Made by a program: the position numbers and the translations under genes
Shown here: positions 8,516 through 18,366 of the stretch, in pieces
How positions within the stretch are numbered: the stretch's first letter is position 1
Layout: the number at the start of each line of letters is the position of its first letter
Notes under the pieces: model-generated
Databases searched by the model: none
Seen by the model: the letters and a program-made list of their open reading frames with translations, nothing else
Told to the model about the DNA's origin: nothing
Source: Verrucomicrobiota bacterium
Lineage (GTDB): Bacteria; Verrucomicrobiota; Verrucomicrobiia; Opitutales; UBA953
Length of the DNA: 64,000 nucleotides
Direction of reading: 5' to 3'
Assembly: GCA_014193315.1 (NCBI GenBank)
Contig: BJHS01000005.1
Location: 90,835 to 154,834, forward strand

Positions 8516-9895
8516 ATGTCCGTCAAAGTAGGCCTCGTCTCCCTCGGTTGCGCCAAGAACCTGATCGATTCCGAAATCATGATCGGCCACCTGACCCAGG
8601 CCGGCATGAGCATGACGCCCGATGCCGCCGACGCCGATGTGGTGATCGTCAATACCTGCTCGTTCATCGACGCCTCGAAGCATGAGGCCTTGGAGGCCAT
8701 CTACGAGATGAGCGACGGCAAGGCGACCGCCCGCAAAAAGGGCCAAAAGTTGATCGTCGCCGGTTGCATGGCCCAGCGCTACCAAGGCGCCCTGCCGGTC
8801 GTCGAGGGTGCCAAAGGCCGCGTGGAACTGCCGAAGGTCGACGCATTCATCGGGTTGGACCAGGTCACCAACATCGTCCCCGTGATCCTCAAGGTCATGG
8901 GCGGCGAAGCCGGTCGCACCGAATTCCTAGCGAAGACCACGACCTTCATCCCGGACTTTGACACCCCGCGCTTTCGCCTGACGCCGCGCCACGCGGCCTA
9001 CATCAAGATCGCCGAGGGCTGCAACCACCCCTGCTCCTTCTGCATCATCCCGCGCATCCGGGGCCGCCACCGGAGTCGCACTATCGAATCCGTCGTCAAG
9101 GAAGCCCGCCTGCTCGTCGCCGATGGCGTCAAGGAGGTCAACCTGATCTCCCAGGACACCACCTACTTCGGCATGGATCGCTGGACGGAGGCCCGCCCCA
9201 ACCCGCGCAGCAAGGTCGACTCGACCAAGGGGGAATCGCTCGCCTCGCTCTTGCGCGAACTGGACACCATCCAAGGCGACTACTGGATCCGGCTACTCTA
9301 CACCCACCCGGCCCACTGGAGCGACGAGCTGATCGAGACCATCGCCCATGCCCGCCACGTGGCTCGCTACGTCGACATCCCGCTCCAGCACATCTCCGAC
9401 CGCATGCTGGGCGCGATGCAGCGCGAGACCGACGGGGCCTACATCCGCGACCTCCTCCGCCGCATGCGCGCCGGTATTCCGGACCTGGTCATCCGCACGA
9501 CTTTCATCGTCGGGTTCCCCGGCGAGACCGAGGAAGACTTCCAGGAACTCCTCGATTTCTTGGCCGCCACGCGCTTTGACCGCGTCGGCATCTTCAAGTA
9601 CTCCAAGGAAGAAGGCACCAAGGGCGCCAAGCTGGAGGGTCACCTCTCCGACGAGGTCAAGGCCGACCGTCACGCGCGGGCGATGCTGCTCCTCCAACGT
9701 CTTTCCAAGGAACGCGGCGAGGCCTTCATCGGTCGTCGTCTCCGGGTGTTGGTCGAGAGCCCGGGGATCGCCCGGAGCGCCGGGGATGCCATGGAAATCG
9801 ATGGCGTCGTGCAGGTGCCGAAAAAGCTCCCGGTCGGCGAGTTCGCCGAGGTCACCGTCACCGGCGCCCTCGAGTACGACTTGATCGCCAAGTAG
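8516..9895 (+). CDS. rimO: Ribosomal protein S12 methylthiotransferase RimO
   Basis: A 459-residue radical-SAM methylthiotransferase acting on an Asp of ribosomal protein S12. The N-terminal UPF0004 domain has its three cluster-binding Cys in SLGCAKNL, NTCSFI and AGCMAQRY. The radical SAM motif is CNHPCSFCIIPRIRGRHRSR (C-x3-C-x2-C), and a C-terminal TRAM domain ends the protein (VLVESPG...TGALEYDL). The IPRIRG form and the AEGC context fit RimO rather than MiaB. It ends three bases from the convergent SNF2 gene. Confidence 0.96.
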   Translation: MSVKVGLVSLGCAKNLIDSEIMIGHLTQAGMSMTPDAADADVVIVNTCSFIDASKHEALEAIYEMSDGKATARKKGQKLIVAGCMAQRYQGALPVVEGAKGRVELPKVDAFIGLDQVTNIVPVILKVMGGEAGRTEFLAKTTTFIPDFDTPRFRLTPRHAAYIKIAEGCNHPCSFCIIPRIRGRHRSRTIESVVKEARLLVADGVKEVNLISQDTTYFGMDRWTEARPNPRSKVDSTKGESLASLLRELDTIQGDYWIRLLYTHPAHWSDELIETIAHARHVARYVDIPLQHISDRMLGAMQRETDGAYIRDLLRRMRAGIPDLVIRTTFIVGFPGETEEDFQELLDFLAATRFDRVGIFKYSKEEGTKGAKLEGHLSDEVKADRHARAMLLLQRLSKERGEAFIGRRLRVLVESPGIARSAGDAMEIDGVVQVPKKLPVGEFAEVTVTGALEYDLIAK

Positions 9896-9898
9896 GCC

Positions 9899-12433
9899 TT
9901 AGTGCTCCGGCTCCCGCTCGGCCGCGGCCGCCTCGGCGGAAGCCGACGCCGCGGGCGAATCACTGAGCCGGATGAGGGCGTCCAGCGACGAGAAGTGCCG
10001 CGTCCAATCGGTCATATCAGGGATATCACCGACCACCGTGGAAAAGAGCTCTCGCTTCTCCTGCTTGAGTTCCTCGATGCGCTCCTCGACCGTGCCCGGG
10101 GCGATCATGCGATAGATGAGCACGGGGTTCTTCTGGCCGATGCGGTGGACGCGGTCGACGGCCTGGGCCTCGACGGCGGGATTCCACCACGGATCCAGGA
10201 GGAAGACGTACTCGGCGGTATTCAGGGTGATACCGGTCCCGCCCGCCTTGAGCGAGGCGAGGAAAAGCGCCGGGCCCTTCGTGTCCTTGAAGCGTTCCAC
10301 CGGAGTGGAGCGATCCTTCGTCTCCCCGGTCAGCTCGAAGATCGGCAGGTGAGGAAGCTCGCGGGCCAAAGCGGATTTCACGCGTTCAATCAGGGAGACG
10401 AACTGCGAGAAGACCACGGCCTTGGAACCGTTGGCCGCGACTTCGGCCAACTTTGAGACGAGTAAGGTGATCTTGCCGGAGTGGGCCGACGGGCAATCGT
10501 GGTTCTCGGGGAGGAGGCCGGGGTCGCAGCAGACTTGCCGGAGCCGCATGAGCAAGGTCAGCACCGAGGTCGCGTCGCGGGAAAGCAGCGTCGCCAGTTC
10601 GCCCGAAAGCCCGCTGCCCTGGGTCAGGTGCTGGTAAAGCGCCCGCTGCTCGTGGGTGAGCGGGCAAGGCAGCACCACCTCCATCTTCGGGGGGATGTCG
10701 GCCGCCACGTGGCGCTTGAGTCGACGAAGGACGAAAGGCGAAACCTGCCGGCGGACCTTGCCCAAGGCGGCCTGCGGATCGCGCAGCATCAGGCGCTCGA
10801 ACTGCGCGCGCTTACCCAGGAGTCCGGGCATGAGGAAGCGTAAGATGGTCCACAGGTCCGTCGGGCGATTCTCCAGCGGCGTGCCGGTGATGGCGATGCG
10901 ATGGTCGGCTTGCAGCGAGACGCAGGTCTGGGTCGTCTTGGATTCCGGGTTCTTGATGGCTTGGGCCTCGTCCAGCACGGCGTAGCCGAACCGGGTCTTC
11001 GCCAACTGATCCGCGTGACGACGCAGCTGGGTGTAACTCGAGATCCACAGGCGCGCCGCGGGGTTGCGCACGAAGTCATCGTCGGCGGTCAAGACAAAGA
11101 CGCTGGCGCTGAGTTCCGGATGGAAACGTTTGATCTCGCCGATCCACACCGGAATGACGCTCGCCGGGCAGACGATGATGGTGCGTTCACCGGCGGGACG
11201 CGAAGCCAGCAAGGCCAGGACCTGGACCGTCTTGCCCAAGCCCATCTCGTCGGCGAGCAAGGGGTGGGCACCGAGTTCACAAAGGCGGGCGAGCCAGGCG
11301 ACGCCCTTGGCCTGGTAGGGGCGCAAGTGGGCCGGCAAGTCCTCGGGCAGGACCGGCTCCTGCAGCAAGCGATCCTTCCACGCCTTCAGGTCGTCGTTGA
11401 GTTTCAGGGCGCCCACCGCGGCATGGTCGAAAAGCGAGAGCAACAGGTAACGCGGGACCTCCCCTTCCTTGGCGCGCCAATCCTCGGAGAAGTCGGCCAC
11501 GGCGGCATTGTAGGCCACGACCCCCTTGCCGGGCAGGATCACCGGACGCCCGCCGGCCTTCAGGAGGAGTTTCTGCTCCTCGGCCAAGAGGCGGTGCTTG
11601 CCGGCTTTGAGCCGCCAATTCAGGCGGAAAGACTTGCCGTCCGCCCCGGACTCGGCGTCGGCGTCCACCTCGACCTGCAGCTGTTCATTGCGGAAGATAT
11701 CCAGCGACTCCTCACCGACCAGGCGAAAGCGCTTTCGCCATTCCGCGAGTTCCTCGCGCACAAAACGTTCAATCCGGCCAATGTTGTCGATCGCCCACGT
11801 ACCGGCGGTCTTGCTGTAGGTGAAGCCAGCCCGATGGGCGACCGTGCTGAACCGGAACAATGTCTGGCGTTGTTCATCGGAAAGTTCATCACCGGGGACC
11901 GCCCCCGACCCGAAACAGCTCCAGGCATGCCCGCCGCGCCCCGCCCACGAGGCGGCGGCCGTGAGACCACCGGAAGTCAGTTCGAAAGCCACCTGTAACT
12001 TCAGGGCCGTCCGGGCGCCCGCATCCTTGCGCTCCGGCTCGATCGGCGCCGCGACCGTGGCCGCGGGCGCCGAATCATCGATCGGGGAAATTTCATCCCC
12101 GAGCAACTCTTCGACCTCATACATTGCGGCGACCGCATACGGTGCGCCATTTTCCTCCTCGGGCAGGGAGGTCCGCCACTCGATGCCCTTTTCAGCCAAC
12201 TCGATCACCGCGCGAACGGTCAGGGTGTCGGTGCGCGTCACCGCTTCCGCGGTTTGCGGCTTCAATTCCAGCGAACGGACCAGCCCTTCGGTGTAAATGC
12301 GCCGTCCTTCCACCAAGTCGGCCTTCTTGAACCCTCTCTCCCAGCCTTCGGGCAGGGACGTGAACCACCGTTCCAAGGCTTCCGTGGAATACGAACGATT
12401 AGCCGGTCGTGGGGTGGGCATCGACGGACCCAT
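9899..12433 (-). CDS. SNF2-family DEAD/DEAH helicase
   Basis: An 844-residue ATPase. The SNF2_N core starts at about residue 368 (LRPYQAKGVAWLARLCELG) with Walker A DEMGLGKTVQVLALL (about 395-408), DEAQ box LDEAQAIKNPES and TGTPLENRPTDLW. The helicase C part has VFSQFV, LASLKAGGTGITLN and VDRVHRIGQKNPV. This is the bacterial Rad54/HepA-like branch, probably moving on DNA or displacing bound protein. The first 360 residues form a poorly conserved region without a Cys/His cluster typical of a SWIM zinc finger. Starts at 12433 or 12421 (MPTPRP) are both possible. Confidence 0.9.
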   Translation of the reverse strand: MGPSMPTPRPANRSYSTEALERWFTSLPEGWERGFKKADLVEGRRIYTEGLVRSLELKPQTAEAVTRTDTLTVRAVIELAEKGIEWRTSLPEEENGAPYAVAAMYEVEELLGDEISPIDDSAPAATVAAPIEPERKDAGARTALKLQVAFELTSGGLTAAASWAGRGGHAWSCFGSGAVPGDELSDEQRQTLFRFSTVAHRAGFTYSKTAGTWAIDNIGRIERFVREELAEWRKRFRLVGEESLDIFRNEQLQVEVDADAESGADGKSFRLNWRLKAGKHRLLAEEQKLLLKAGGRPVILPGKGVVAYNAAVADFSEDWRAKEGEVPRYLLLSLFDHAAVGALKLNDDLKAWKDRLLQEPVLPEDLPAHLRPYQAKGVAWLARLCELGAHPLLADEMGLGKTVQVLALLASRPAGERTIIVCPASVIPVWIGEIKRFHPELSASVFVLTADDDFVRNPAARLWISSYTQLRRHADQLAKTRFGYAVLDEAQAIKNPESKTTQTCVSLQADHRIAITGTPLENRPTDLWTILRFLMPGLLGKRAQFERLMLRDPQAALGKVRRQVSPFVLRRLKRHVAADIPPKMEVVLPCPLTHEQRALYQHLTQGSGLSGELATLLSRDATSVLTLLMRLRQVCCDPGLLPENHDCPSAHSGKITLLVSKLAEVAANGSKAVVFSQFVSLIERVKSALARELPHLPIFELTGETKDRSTPVERFKDTKGPALFLASLKAGGTGITLNTAEYVFLLDPWWNPAVEAQAVDRVHRIGQKNPVLIYRMIAPGTVEERIEELKQEKRELFSTVVGDIPDMTDWTRHFSSLDALIRLSDSPAASASAEAAAAEREPEH

Positions 12434-12565
12434 TAAACCCAGCGGATTTCATCGATACAACACCCAATCGTGCCCCGAAACGCTCATAATAGGCACAGGT
12501 CTGGGCTTGTTTCCCCCTCCGTCCAGTCCCTAGCATCGAGGCTCCCATTTTTATCGGTCACCGAA

Positions 12566-15289
12566 ATGAAACACTTGAGCGTAGCAACTCGCTGGAACGC
12601 CGACCTTGTCGCCGTCAATCATGAGCGCTGGAGCCAGGATCCCCTTTCCGTCGACGCCGACTGGCGTGCCTTTTTCGAGGGGTTCGAGCTAGGCCTCAGC
12701 CTTCCGCCTAAACCTAGCAAGTCCGGCGCGGCCCCCGCGGGCAATGTCGATGCCGTCGCGCAGTTCAAAGTCTTGGCGGCGATCGAGGCTTACCGCATGC
12801 TGGGTCACCTGCAGGCCCGCATCAACCCCCTGTTCGACCCTCAGGCCTATTTCGGCCTGACGGACAAGGCCCTCGGGCTCGACGGTTTAGCCCCCGAACG
12901 TATTTTTAACACGGGCGATTTCCTCGGCGGCAAGATGCTGTCGCTGGCGGAAATCCTGACGAAACTGCGCGCCACCTACTGCGGTCCGATTGGTGTCGAA
13001 TACACCCACATCCAGGATGGCGCCCGGCGGCGATGGCTCCAGGAACGCGTCGAATCTTGCGGGCTACGCCCCGCCTACGACGCGGAGACTCGGCAACGTT
13101 TCCTACGCACCCTTGTTCAAGCCGAACAATTCGAACGCTTCCTCCATCGCACCTTTGTCGGCGCGAAACGTTTCACCGTCGAAGGCGGCGAGACGGTGAT
13201 GAACGCATTGGAGCAACTGCTGCACCGCGCCCCGGGTCTGCGCATCACCGACCTCGTGCTCGGCATGGCCCACCGCGGTCGGCTCAACGTCCTGGTCAAC
13301 CTTTGCGGCAAAAAAGCCGAACACCTGTTCCGGGCCTTCAACGAGAACCACATCCCGGACACCACCCATGGCGATGGGGATGTGAAATACCACCTCGGGT
13401 ACGAAGGCGAACGCACGGTCGACGGCAAGGCCGTCGCCATCACCCTGGCCTATAACCCAAGCCACCTGGAGGCGGTCAATCCCGTCGTGCTCGGCCGCGC
13501 CCGCGCCCGGGTCGACCTGCAGGACAAAGCCACCCGCGCCCAGACCTTGCCCGTGCTTATCCACGGCGACGCCGCCTTCGCGGGTCAGGGCGTCGTGATG
13601 GAGACCCTCAATCTCGCCGGCCTCAAAGGTTATGCCGTCGGTGGCACCATCCACCTCGTGACCAACAACCAGGTCGGCTTCACCACCAACCCGGACGAGG
13701 GGCGCACGGGTCGGCATTGCACCGAGATCGCGAAATTCACCGAAGCACCCATTCTCCACGCCAACGGCGACGACCCGGATGCCGTCGTCCTGGCTACGGA
13801 GATCGCCTTGGAGTACCGTCAACAATTCGGGGCCGATGCGGTCGTCGATATCGTCTGCTACCGCCGCTACGGGCACAATGAGACCGACGAGCCGCTGTTC
13901 ACCCAACCGGTGCTTTACAAGAACATCGCCGCCCACCCCTCGGTGACCGAGCTCTACGCTTCCCGACTCACCCAAGCGGGCTCGACGCCCGACGGGGAGC
14001 TTGCGCTGCTGCGCACCGAATTCGACGTCCTGCTGGAGTCGGCCCAAAACCGCGCCCTCGAGGCCCTGAAGGTCGAGATCGCTGAACGCCAGAAAAACCC
14101 CTTCGGCGTCCGCCCCTTCAACTCGCCCTACGAGCACGTCGTCCCGACCGCCGTCAGCGCCGAACTCCTCGGAAAAGTCGCCCCGCACCTTTGGCAGACT
14201 CCGCCGGATTTCGCCCCCAACCCTAAGATCAAGCGCCTGCTCGACACGAAGGCGGAGGCTTTCAAGTCTGGCGCCAACTTCGATTGGAGCCTCGGGGAAG
14301 GCCTCGCTTTCGCCTCGCTTCTCGCCGAAGGCCACCCGATTCGCCTCTCTGGTCAAGATGTGGAACGCGGCACTTTCTCCCATCGCCATGCCGTCCTGCA
14401 TGACCCTTCGAACGACGCGGAATATTGCCCGCTGAGCTCGCTCGGCGGCGCGCGCATCGAGTTGGTCAACTCATCGCTCTCCGAATACGCCGTGCTCGGC
14501 TTCGACTACGGTTACTCCCTTGAGGCCCCGGACTCGCTCGTGATCTGGGAAGCGCAGTTCGGCGACTTCGCCAATGGCGCCCAGATCGTGATCGACCAGT
14601 TCATCGCTTCGGCGGAATCCAAGTGGAACCAGACCAGCGGCCTCGTGATGTTGCTGCCCCACGGCTACGAAGGCCAAGGCCCCGAGCATTCGTCCGCGCG
14701 CCTCGAACGTTTCCTGCAGCTCTGCGCCGAGAATAACCTCCAGGTCATCCAGCCATCGACCCCGGCCCAGCTCTTCCATGCGCTACGCCGCCAAGTGAAA
14801 TCTGAGTTCCGTAAACCCCTCGTGGTGATGACTCCCAAGAGTCTGCTACGCCACAAGTCCTGCGTCAGCAAGGCGACCGACCTCACCTCCGGCGGCTTCC
14901 ACGCCATCCTCGCCGACGCGACCCCCGCCGCGAAGACCGAGCGCCTGATTCTTTGCTCCGGTAAGGTCTTCTACGAACTCGAGGCCGCGCGCGCCAACCG
15001 CAAGGACACGACCACGTCGATCGTCCGCATCGAACAATTCTACCCGTTCGACGCCGCCACCCTCTCCCAGCTCCATGATCAATACGGCGAGCCCAAGAAG
15101 GTCGTCTGGGTCCAGGATGAGCCGCGCAACATGGGCGGTTGGTCTTTTGTCGCGCCACTGATTGAGCAGACCCTGAACTTGCATCCTCTCTACGCCGGTC
15201 GCGATGCGGGTGCCTCCCCAGCCGTGGGCTCCCTTGCGGTTCATAAGATCGAGCAGGCGGACCTCATCCGGCAGGCGTTCGAAGTCTGA
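12566..15289 (+). CDS. sucA: 2-oxoglutarate dehydrogenase E1 component
   Basis: A 907-residue thiamine-diphosphate enzyme that decarboxylates 2-oxoglutarate in the TCA cycle. The N-terminal E1o signature is WSQDPLSVDADWRAFFEGFELG. The core has GMAHRGRLNVLVN, HLGYEGERTVDGK, HGDAAFAGQGVVMETLNL and TNNQVGFTTNP, and the transketolase-like half has SGQDVERGTFSHRHAVLHD, DYGYSLEAPDSLVIWEAQFGDFANGAQ and LPHGYEGQGPEHSSARLERFLQ. The start MKHLSVATRWNADL replaces the 32-residue extension of the ORF track, which lacks family resemblance. It heads the sucA-sucB-lpdA cluster. Confidence 0.96.
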   Translation: MKHLSVATRWNADLVAVNHERWSQDPLSVDADWRAFFEGFELGLSLPPKPSKSGAAPAGNVDAVAQFKVLAAIEAYRMLGHLQARINPLFDPQAYFGLTDKALGLDGLAPERIFNTGDFLGGKMLSLAEILTKLRATYCGPIGVEYTHIQDGARRRWLQERVESCGLRPAYDAETRQRFLRTLVQAEQFERFLHRTFVGAKRFTVEGGETVMNALEQLLHRAPGLRITDLVLGMAHRGRLNVLVNLCGKKAEHLFRAFNENHIPDTTHGDGDVKYHLGYEGERTVDGKAVAITLAYNPSHLEAVNPVVLGRARARVDLQDKATRAQTLPVLIHGDAAFAGQGVVMETLNLAGLKGYAVGGTIHLVTNNQVGFTTNPDEGRTGRHCTEIAKFTEAPILHANGDDPDAVVLATEIALEYRQQFGADAVVDIVCYRRYGHNETDEPLFTQPVLYKNIAAHPSVTELYASRLTQAGSTPDGELALLRTEFDVLLESAQNRALEALKVEIAERQKNPFGVRPFNSPYEHVVPTAVSAELLGKVAPHLWQTPPDFAPNPKIKRLLDTKAEAFKSGANFDWSLGEGLAFASLLAEGHPIRLSGQDVERGTFSHRHAVLHDPSNDAEYCPLSSLGGARIELVNSSLSEYAVLGFDYGYSLEAPDSLVIWEAQFGDFANGAQIVIDQFIASAESKWNQTSGLVMLLPHGYEGQGPEHSSARLERFLQLCAENNLQVIQPSTPAQLFHALRRQVKSEFRKPLVVMTPKSLLRHKSCVSKATDLTSGGFHAILADATPAAKTERLILCSGKVFYELEAARANRKDTTTSIVRIEQFYPFDAATLSQLHDQYGEPKKVVWVQDEPRNMGGWSFVAPLIEQTLNLHPLYAGRDAGASPAVGSLAVHKIEQADLIRQAFEV

Positions 15290-15425
15290 TCTGAGTCAGT
15301 AGTACTGGTTGCGACGGTCTTTCGACCCCCTTCTACCCCGGAAACGGCCGTCCTAGGTCGATTAAAGGGTCATTTCCCCGTTGAAACCACCTGAAAGGGG
15401 TTCCAAAGTGCCCCATTTACTTTTC

Positions 15426-16658
15426 ATGGCTGTCGACGTCAAAATCCCTCCCATGGGAGAATCCATCACTGGCGGCTTGCTCGCTGCCTGGCTGGTCAAA
15501 AACGGGGATGCGGTCCGCAAAGGCCAGCCCCTCTTCTCCTATGAAACCGATAAGGTCACTTCCGAAGGCACCGCCGAGGTCGATGGCCGGATCACCATCT
15601 CCGTTGAAGCCGGCACCGAAGTCCTCGTAGGCCAAGTGGTTGCCAGCATCGAAGCTGGCGCGGCCGGCAACGCTCCCTCCGCCGCCCCTGCCCCGGTCGC
15701 CGCTCCGGCCACCCCAGTCGCCGCCAAGTCGGGTGCCGCCGCCGAAATCTCGCCCGCCGTCCGTCGTCTGTCCGCCGAAACCGGCCTCGACCCGGCCGCT
15801 CTCGAAGGCAGCGGCAAAGCCGGACGGGTCACCAAGGGAGACATGCTCGCCGCCATCGCCGGCCAAGTCCGCATCAAGGCCGTCACCACTGCCTCCAGCC
15901 CGACGACCGTCGCCACCCCGGCAGCTCGGTCGGCCCCGGCGGAAGTTCCTGCGCGCGTCGGTCAGACGACGCGCAAGCGTATGTCGCCGCTTCGCCGCAA
16001 GATCGCTGAACGCCTTGTCCAGGCAAAATCCGAGACCGCGATGCTAACCACCTTCAATGAGGTGAACATGGCCCCGGTGATGGAACTCCGCAAACGCCAC
16101 GGGGAAGAATTCCTCAAGAAATACGGGATCAAACTCGGGTTCATGTCTTTTTTCGTCAAGGCGGTCGTCCATGCTCTGAAGGAAGTCCCGACGGTGAACG
16201 CCCAACTCGACGGCGAGGATATCATCGAGAATCACTTCTTCGATATCGGGGTCGCCGTGGGCACCGACAAGGGCCTCATGGTTCCGGTTGTCCGCGATTG
16301 CGATCAGCTCAACTTCGCGGGTATCGAGAAGGCCATCGGCGATTACGGCAAGCGTGCGCGCGATGGTAAAATCCAACTCGCCGACCTACAGGGTGGCGTC
16401 TTCACCATTTCCAACGGTGGTATCTATGGGTCGATGCTTTCCACCCCGATCCTGAACCACCCGCAGGCCGCCATCATGGGCCTGCACAACATCGTGGAAC
16501 GCCCGGTCGTCGAGAATGGGCAGATCGTCGTCCGCCCGATTATGTACCTGGCGCTCTCCTACGACCATCGGATCATCGATGGCAAGGAAGCGGTGACCTT
16601 CCTCGTCAAAGTCCGCCAGTTCATCGAGGATCCCCAGCGCCTGCTCTTTGGCGTCTAA
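15426..16658 (+). CDS. sucB: 2-oxoglutarate dehydrogenase E2, dihydrolipoyl succinyltransferase
   Basis: A 410-residue lipoyl-bearing acyltransferase. One lipoyl domain begins at [17 protein letters not shown] with the lipoylated Lys in [12 protein letters not shown] (about residue 43). An Ala/Pro linker, a peripheral subunit-binding domain ([16 protein letters not shown]...GRVTKGDML) and the catalytic domain follow. Catalytic hallmarks are [25 protein letters not shown] and the active-site SYDHRIIDG. The TFNE and GIYGS forms match E2o rather than E2p. The start at 15426 removes a 15-residue extension lacking similarity. The 136-base gap after sucA shows no clear terminator. Confidence 0.95.
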   Translation: MAVDVKIPPMGESITGGLLAAWLVKNGDAVRKGQPLFSYETDKVTSEGTAEVDGRITISVEAGTEVLVGQVVASIEAGAAGNAPSAAPAPVAAPATPVAAKSGAAAEISPAVRRLSAETGLDPAALEGSGKAGRVTKGDMLAAIAGQVRIKAVTTASSPTTVATPAARSAPAEVPARVGQTTRKRMSPLRRKIAERLVQAKSETAMLTTFNEVNMAPVMELRKRHGEEFLKKYGIKLGFMSFFVKAVVHALKEVPTVNAQLDGEDIIENHFFDIGVAVGTDKGLMVPVVRDCDQLNFAGIEKAIGDYGKRARDGKIQLADLQGGVFTISNGGIYGSMLSTPILNHPQAAIMGLHNIVERPVVENGQIVVRPIMYLALSYDHRIIDGKEAVTFLVKVRQFIEDPQRLLFGV

Positions 16659-16673
16659 CCCCTTCCCTTTCCC

Positions 16674-18074
16674 ATGTCCCAAATCGATCTCGTCGTAATC
16701 GGCTCCGGCCCCGGTGGCTACGTCGCCGCCATCAAGGCAGCCCAGCTCGGCCTCAAGGTAGCCCTGGTGGAAAAAGACCCGACCCTGGGCGGCACCTGCC
16801 TGAACGTCGGCTGCATCCCTTCCAAGGCCCTGCTCCACTCCACGGAAACCTGGCGTCACCTCAATCACTCCAAGCATCACGGCATCGTCGGCGCCGAGAA
16901 GCTCAGCTTCGACGTCCCGACCATGATGACCAACAAGGACAAGGTCGTCTCCCAACTCAATAAAGGCGTCGAGTTCCTCGTGTCCAAGCGCGGGGTCGAG
17001 ATCGTGCGTGGCCTCGGTCGCTTGGGTAAGCCAGGGCAGGTCCAAGTCCGCGGCGCCACGGGCGATCGGGTCCTCGAGACGAAGAACATCCTCCTCGCCA
17101 CCGGCTCGGTGCCGGTCGAGTTACCCTTCATGAAGTTCGACGGCGAGACCGTGATCTCTTCCGACCACGGCATCGCGCTAAAGTCTGTCCCGGAAAAGAT
17201 GGTCGTCGTCGGCGCCGGGGCCATCGGCCTCGAGCTCGGCTCCGTCTGGGCCCGCCTCGGTTCCCAGGTGACCGTCGTCGAGATGCTGCCCGCGATTGGC
17301 GGCCCCGCCTACGACGTCGATATCGCCAAAGCCGCGCAAACGGCCTTCGAAAAGCAAGGTATCAAGTTCGAGCTTGGCGCCAAGGTCACCGGCGTGAAGA
17401 AGACCGCCTCCGGTTCCGCCCTGACGGCCGAACGCGACGGCAAGGGGCTCGAGTTCCCGGCCGACAAGATTCTCGTCGCCGTCGGTCGCAAGGCGAACAC
17501 CACCGGCCTTGGTGCGGCGGAAGCCGGCCTGAAGCTCGATGAGCGTGGCCGCGTTGTCATCGATGCGCACTTCGCCACCAATCTGCCCGGAGTCTATGCC
17601 ATCGGCGACGTCGTCGTCGGCCCGATGCTTGCCCACAAGGCGGAAGAAGAAGGCGTCGCCGTCGCCGAGAACCTCGCCGGCAAGCACGGTCACGTGAACT
17701 ACGGCGTGATCCCCGGCGTCATCTACACCGACCCCGAGGTCGCCTGTGTTGGCCTGTCCGAAGCCGAGGCCAAGGCTAAGAACATCGAGGTGAAAATCGG
17801 CAAATTCATGCTGCAAGGCAACGGCCGAGCCATCGCCAGCGATGCCACCGCCGGCTTCATCAAGGTCATTGCCGACGCCAAGACCGATAAACTCCTCGGC
17901 GTGCAGATGGTCGCCAAGGGTGCGTCCGAGATGATTGCCGCCGCCTGTGCCCACATGGAGTACGGTGGTAGCGCGGAGGATGTCGCCCGGACTTGCTTCG
18001 CCCACCCGACCGTCAGCGAGTCGTTCAAGGAAGCGGCGATGGCCGTATCCAAAGCGAGTATCCATTCGCTCTAA
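16674..18074 (+). CDS. lpdA: Dihydrolipoyl dehydrogenase (E3)
   Basis: A 466-residue flavoprotein reoxidising the lipoyl arm of E2. The FAD dinucleotide fold is [20 protein letters not shown], the redox disulfide is [13 protein letters not shown] (Cys42 and Cys47), the NAD fold is [20 protein letters not shown], and the C-terminal active-site His/Glu lie in [14 protein letters not shown]. It follows sucB by 15 bases and completes the 2-oxoglutarate dehydrogenase set. It may also serve pyruvate dehydrogenase or glycine cleavage, since only one lpd is seen here. A strong hairpin terminator follows. Confidence 0.97.
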   Translation: MSQIDLVVIGSGPGGYVAAIKAAQLGLKVALVEKDPTLGGTCLNVGCIPSKALLHSTETWRHLNHSKHHGIVGAEKLSFDVPTMMTNKDKVVSQLNKGVEFLVSKRGVEIVRGLGRLGKPGQVQVRGATGDRVLETKNILLATGSVPVELPFMKFDGETVISSDHGIALKSVPEKMVVVGAGAIGLELGSVWARLGSQVTVVEMLPAIGGPAYDVDIAKAAQTAFEKQGIKFELGAKVTGVKKTASGSALTAERDGKGLEFPADKILVAVGRKANTTGLGAAEAGLKLDERGRVVIDAHFATNLPGVYAIGDVVVGPMLAHKAEEEGVAVAENLAGKHGHVNYGVIPGVIYTDPEVACVGLSEAEAKAKNIEVKIGKFMLQGNGRAIASDATAGFIKVIADAKTDKLLGVQMVAKGASEMIAAACAHMEYGGSAEDVARTCFAHPTVSESFKEAAMAVSKASIHSL

Positions 18075-18096
18075 AAAGCCGCCGATAGAAACGACC

Positions 18097-18126
18097 GAAA
18101 GGGTGCGAATAGCACCCTTTCTTCGT
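18097..18126 (+). terminator. Intrinsic terminator downstream of lpdA
   Basis: A perfect 10-bp stem GAAAGGGTGC / GCACCCTTTC with a GAATA loop is followed by TTCGTTT, 22 bases after the lpdA stop. It lies downstream of the SRP RNA on the other strand and could act on both transcripts. Confidence 0.7.
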
Positions 18127-18195
18127 TTACAGATTCTATCCGTCAAAAGAGACCGTGACATCGACCCTTTAGCGTCGAAGTCGGTCTTGAAAGTT

Positions 18196-18297
18196 AGGGG
18201 CTAGGCTGACCACGGCACACGGTCGAACTGACTGCCGTTGCTTCCTTCCGGACCTGGCGGGATTCGTCGGCCGACCATTGCATGGGGCCTAGCTGAC
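18196..18297 (-). ncRNA. ffs: Bacterial small signal recognition particle RNA (4.5S)
   Basis: On the minus strand this stretch contains CCAGGTCCGGAAGGAAGCAAC, the universally conserved tip of the SRP RNA helix with the GGAA tetraloop and Ffh-binding internal loops. The ends pair to close the long hairpin: GCTAGGC at 18200-18206 is complementary to GCCTAGC at 18287-18293. The length, about 100 nt, matches the 4.5S class lacking an Alu domain. The RNA binds Ffh and targets nascent membrane proteins to FtsY. It lies opposite to both flanking genes, lpdA and valS, and is not in the ORF track. Confidence 0.95.
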
Positions 18298-18300
18298 CTT

Positions 18301-18331
18301 TATTAATGGCATTTCAATCCACGCTTTTCAA
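18301..18331 (-). promoter_or_regulatory. Possible promoter of ffs
   Basis: Reading the minus strand, TTGAAA (18331-18326) is followed after 18-19 bases by ATTAAT/TTAATA (18307-18301), about 6-8 bases before the expected RNA start near 18294-18297. The match to a sigma-70 promoter is moderate, and position supports it more than sequence does. Confidence 0.4.
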
Positions 18332-18366
18332 CCACCAACTTAGGGTCTAATCCCTTACTTCTTCCG

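Noticed and set aside
12470-12565. Upstream start of sucA adding 32 residues
   Set aside because: The added sequence has no family resemblance; MKHLSVATRWNADL at 12566 fits the E1o N-terminus.
12434-12565. CATAAT at 12485-12490 as a promoter for sucA
   Set aside because: No matching -35 box at 16-18 bases upstream, so it is not reported as a feature.
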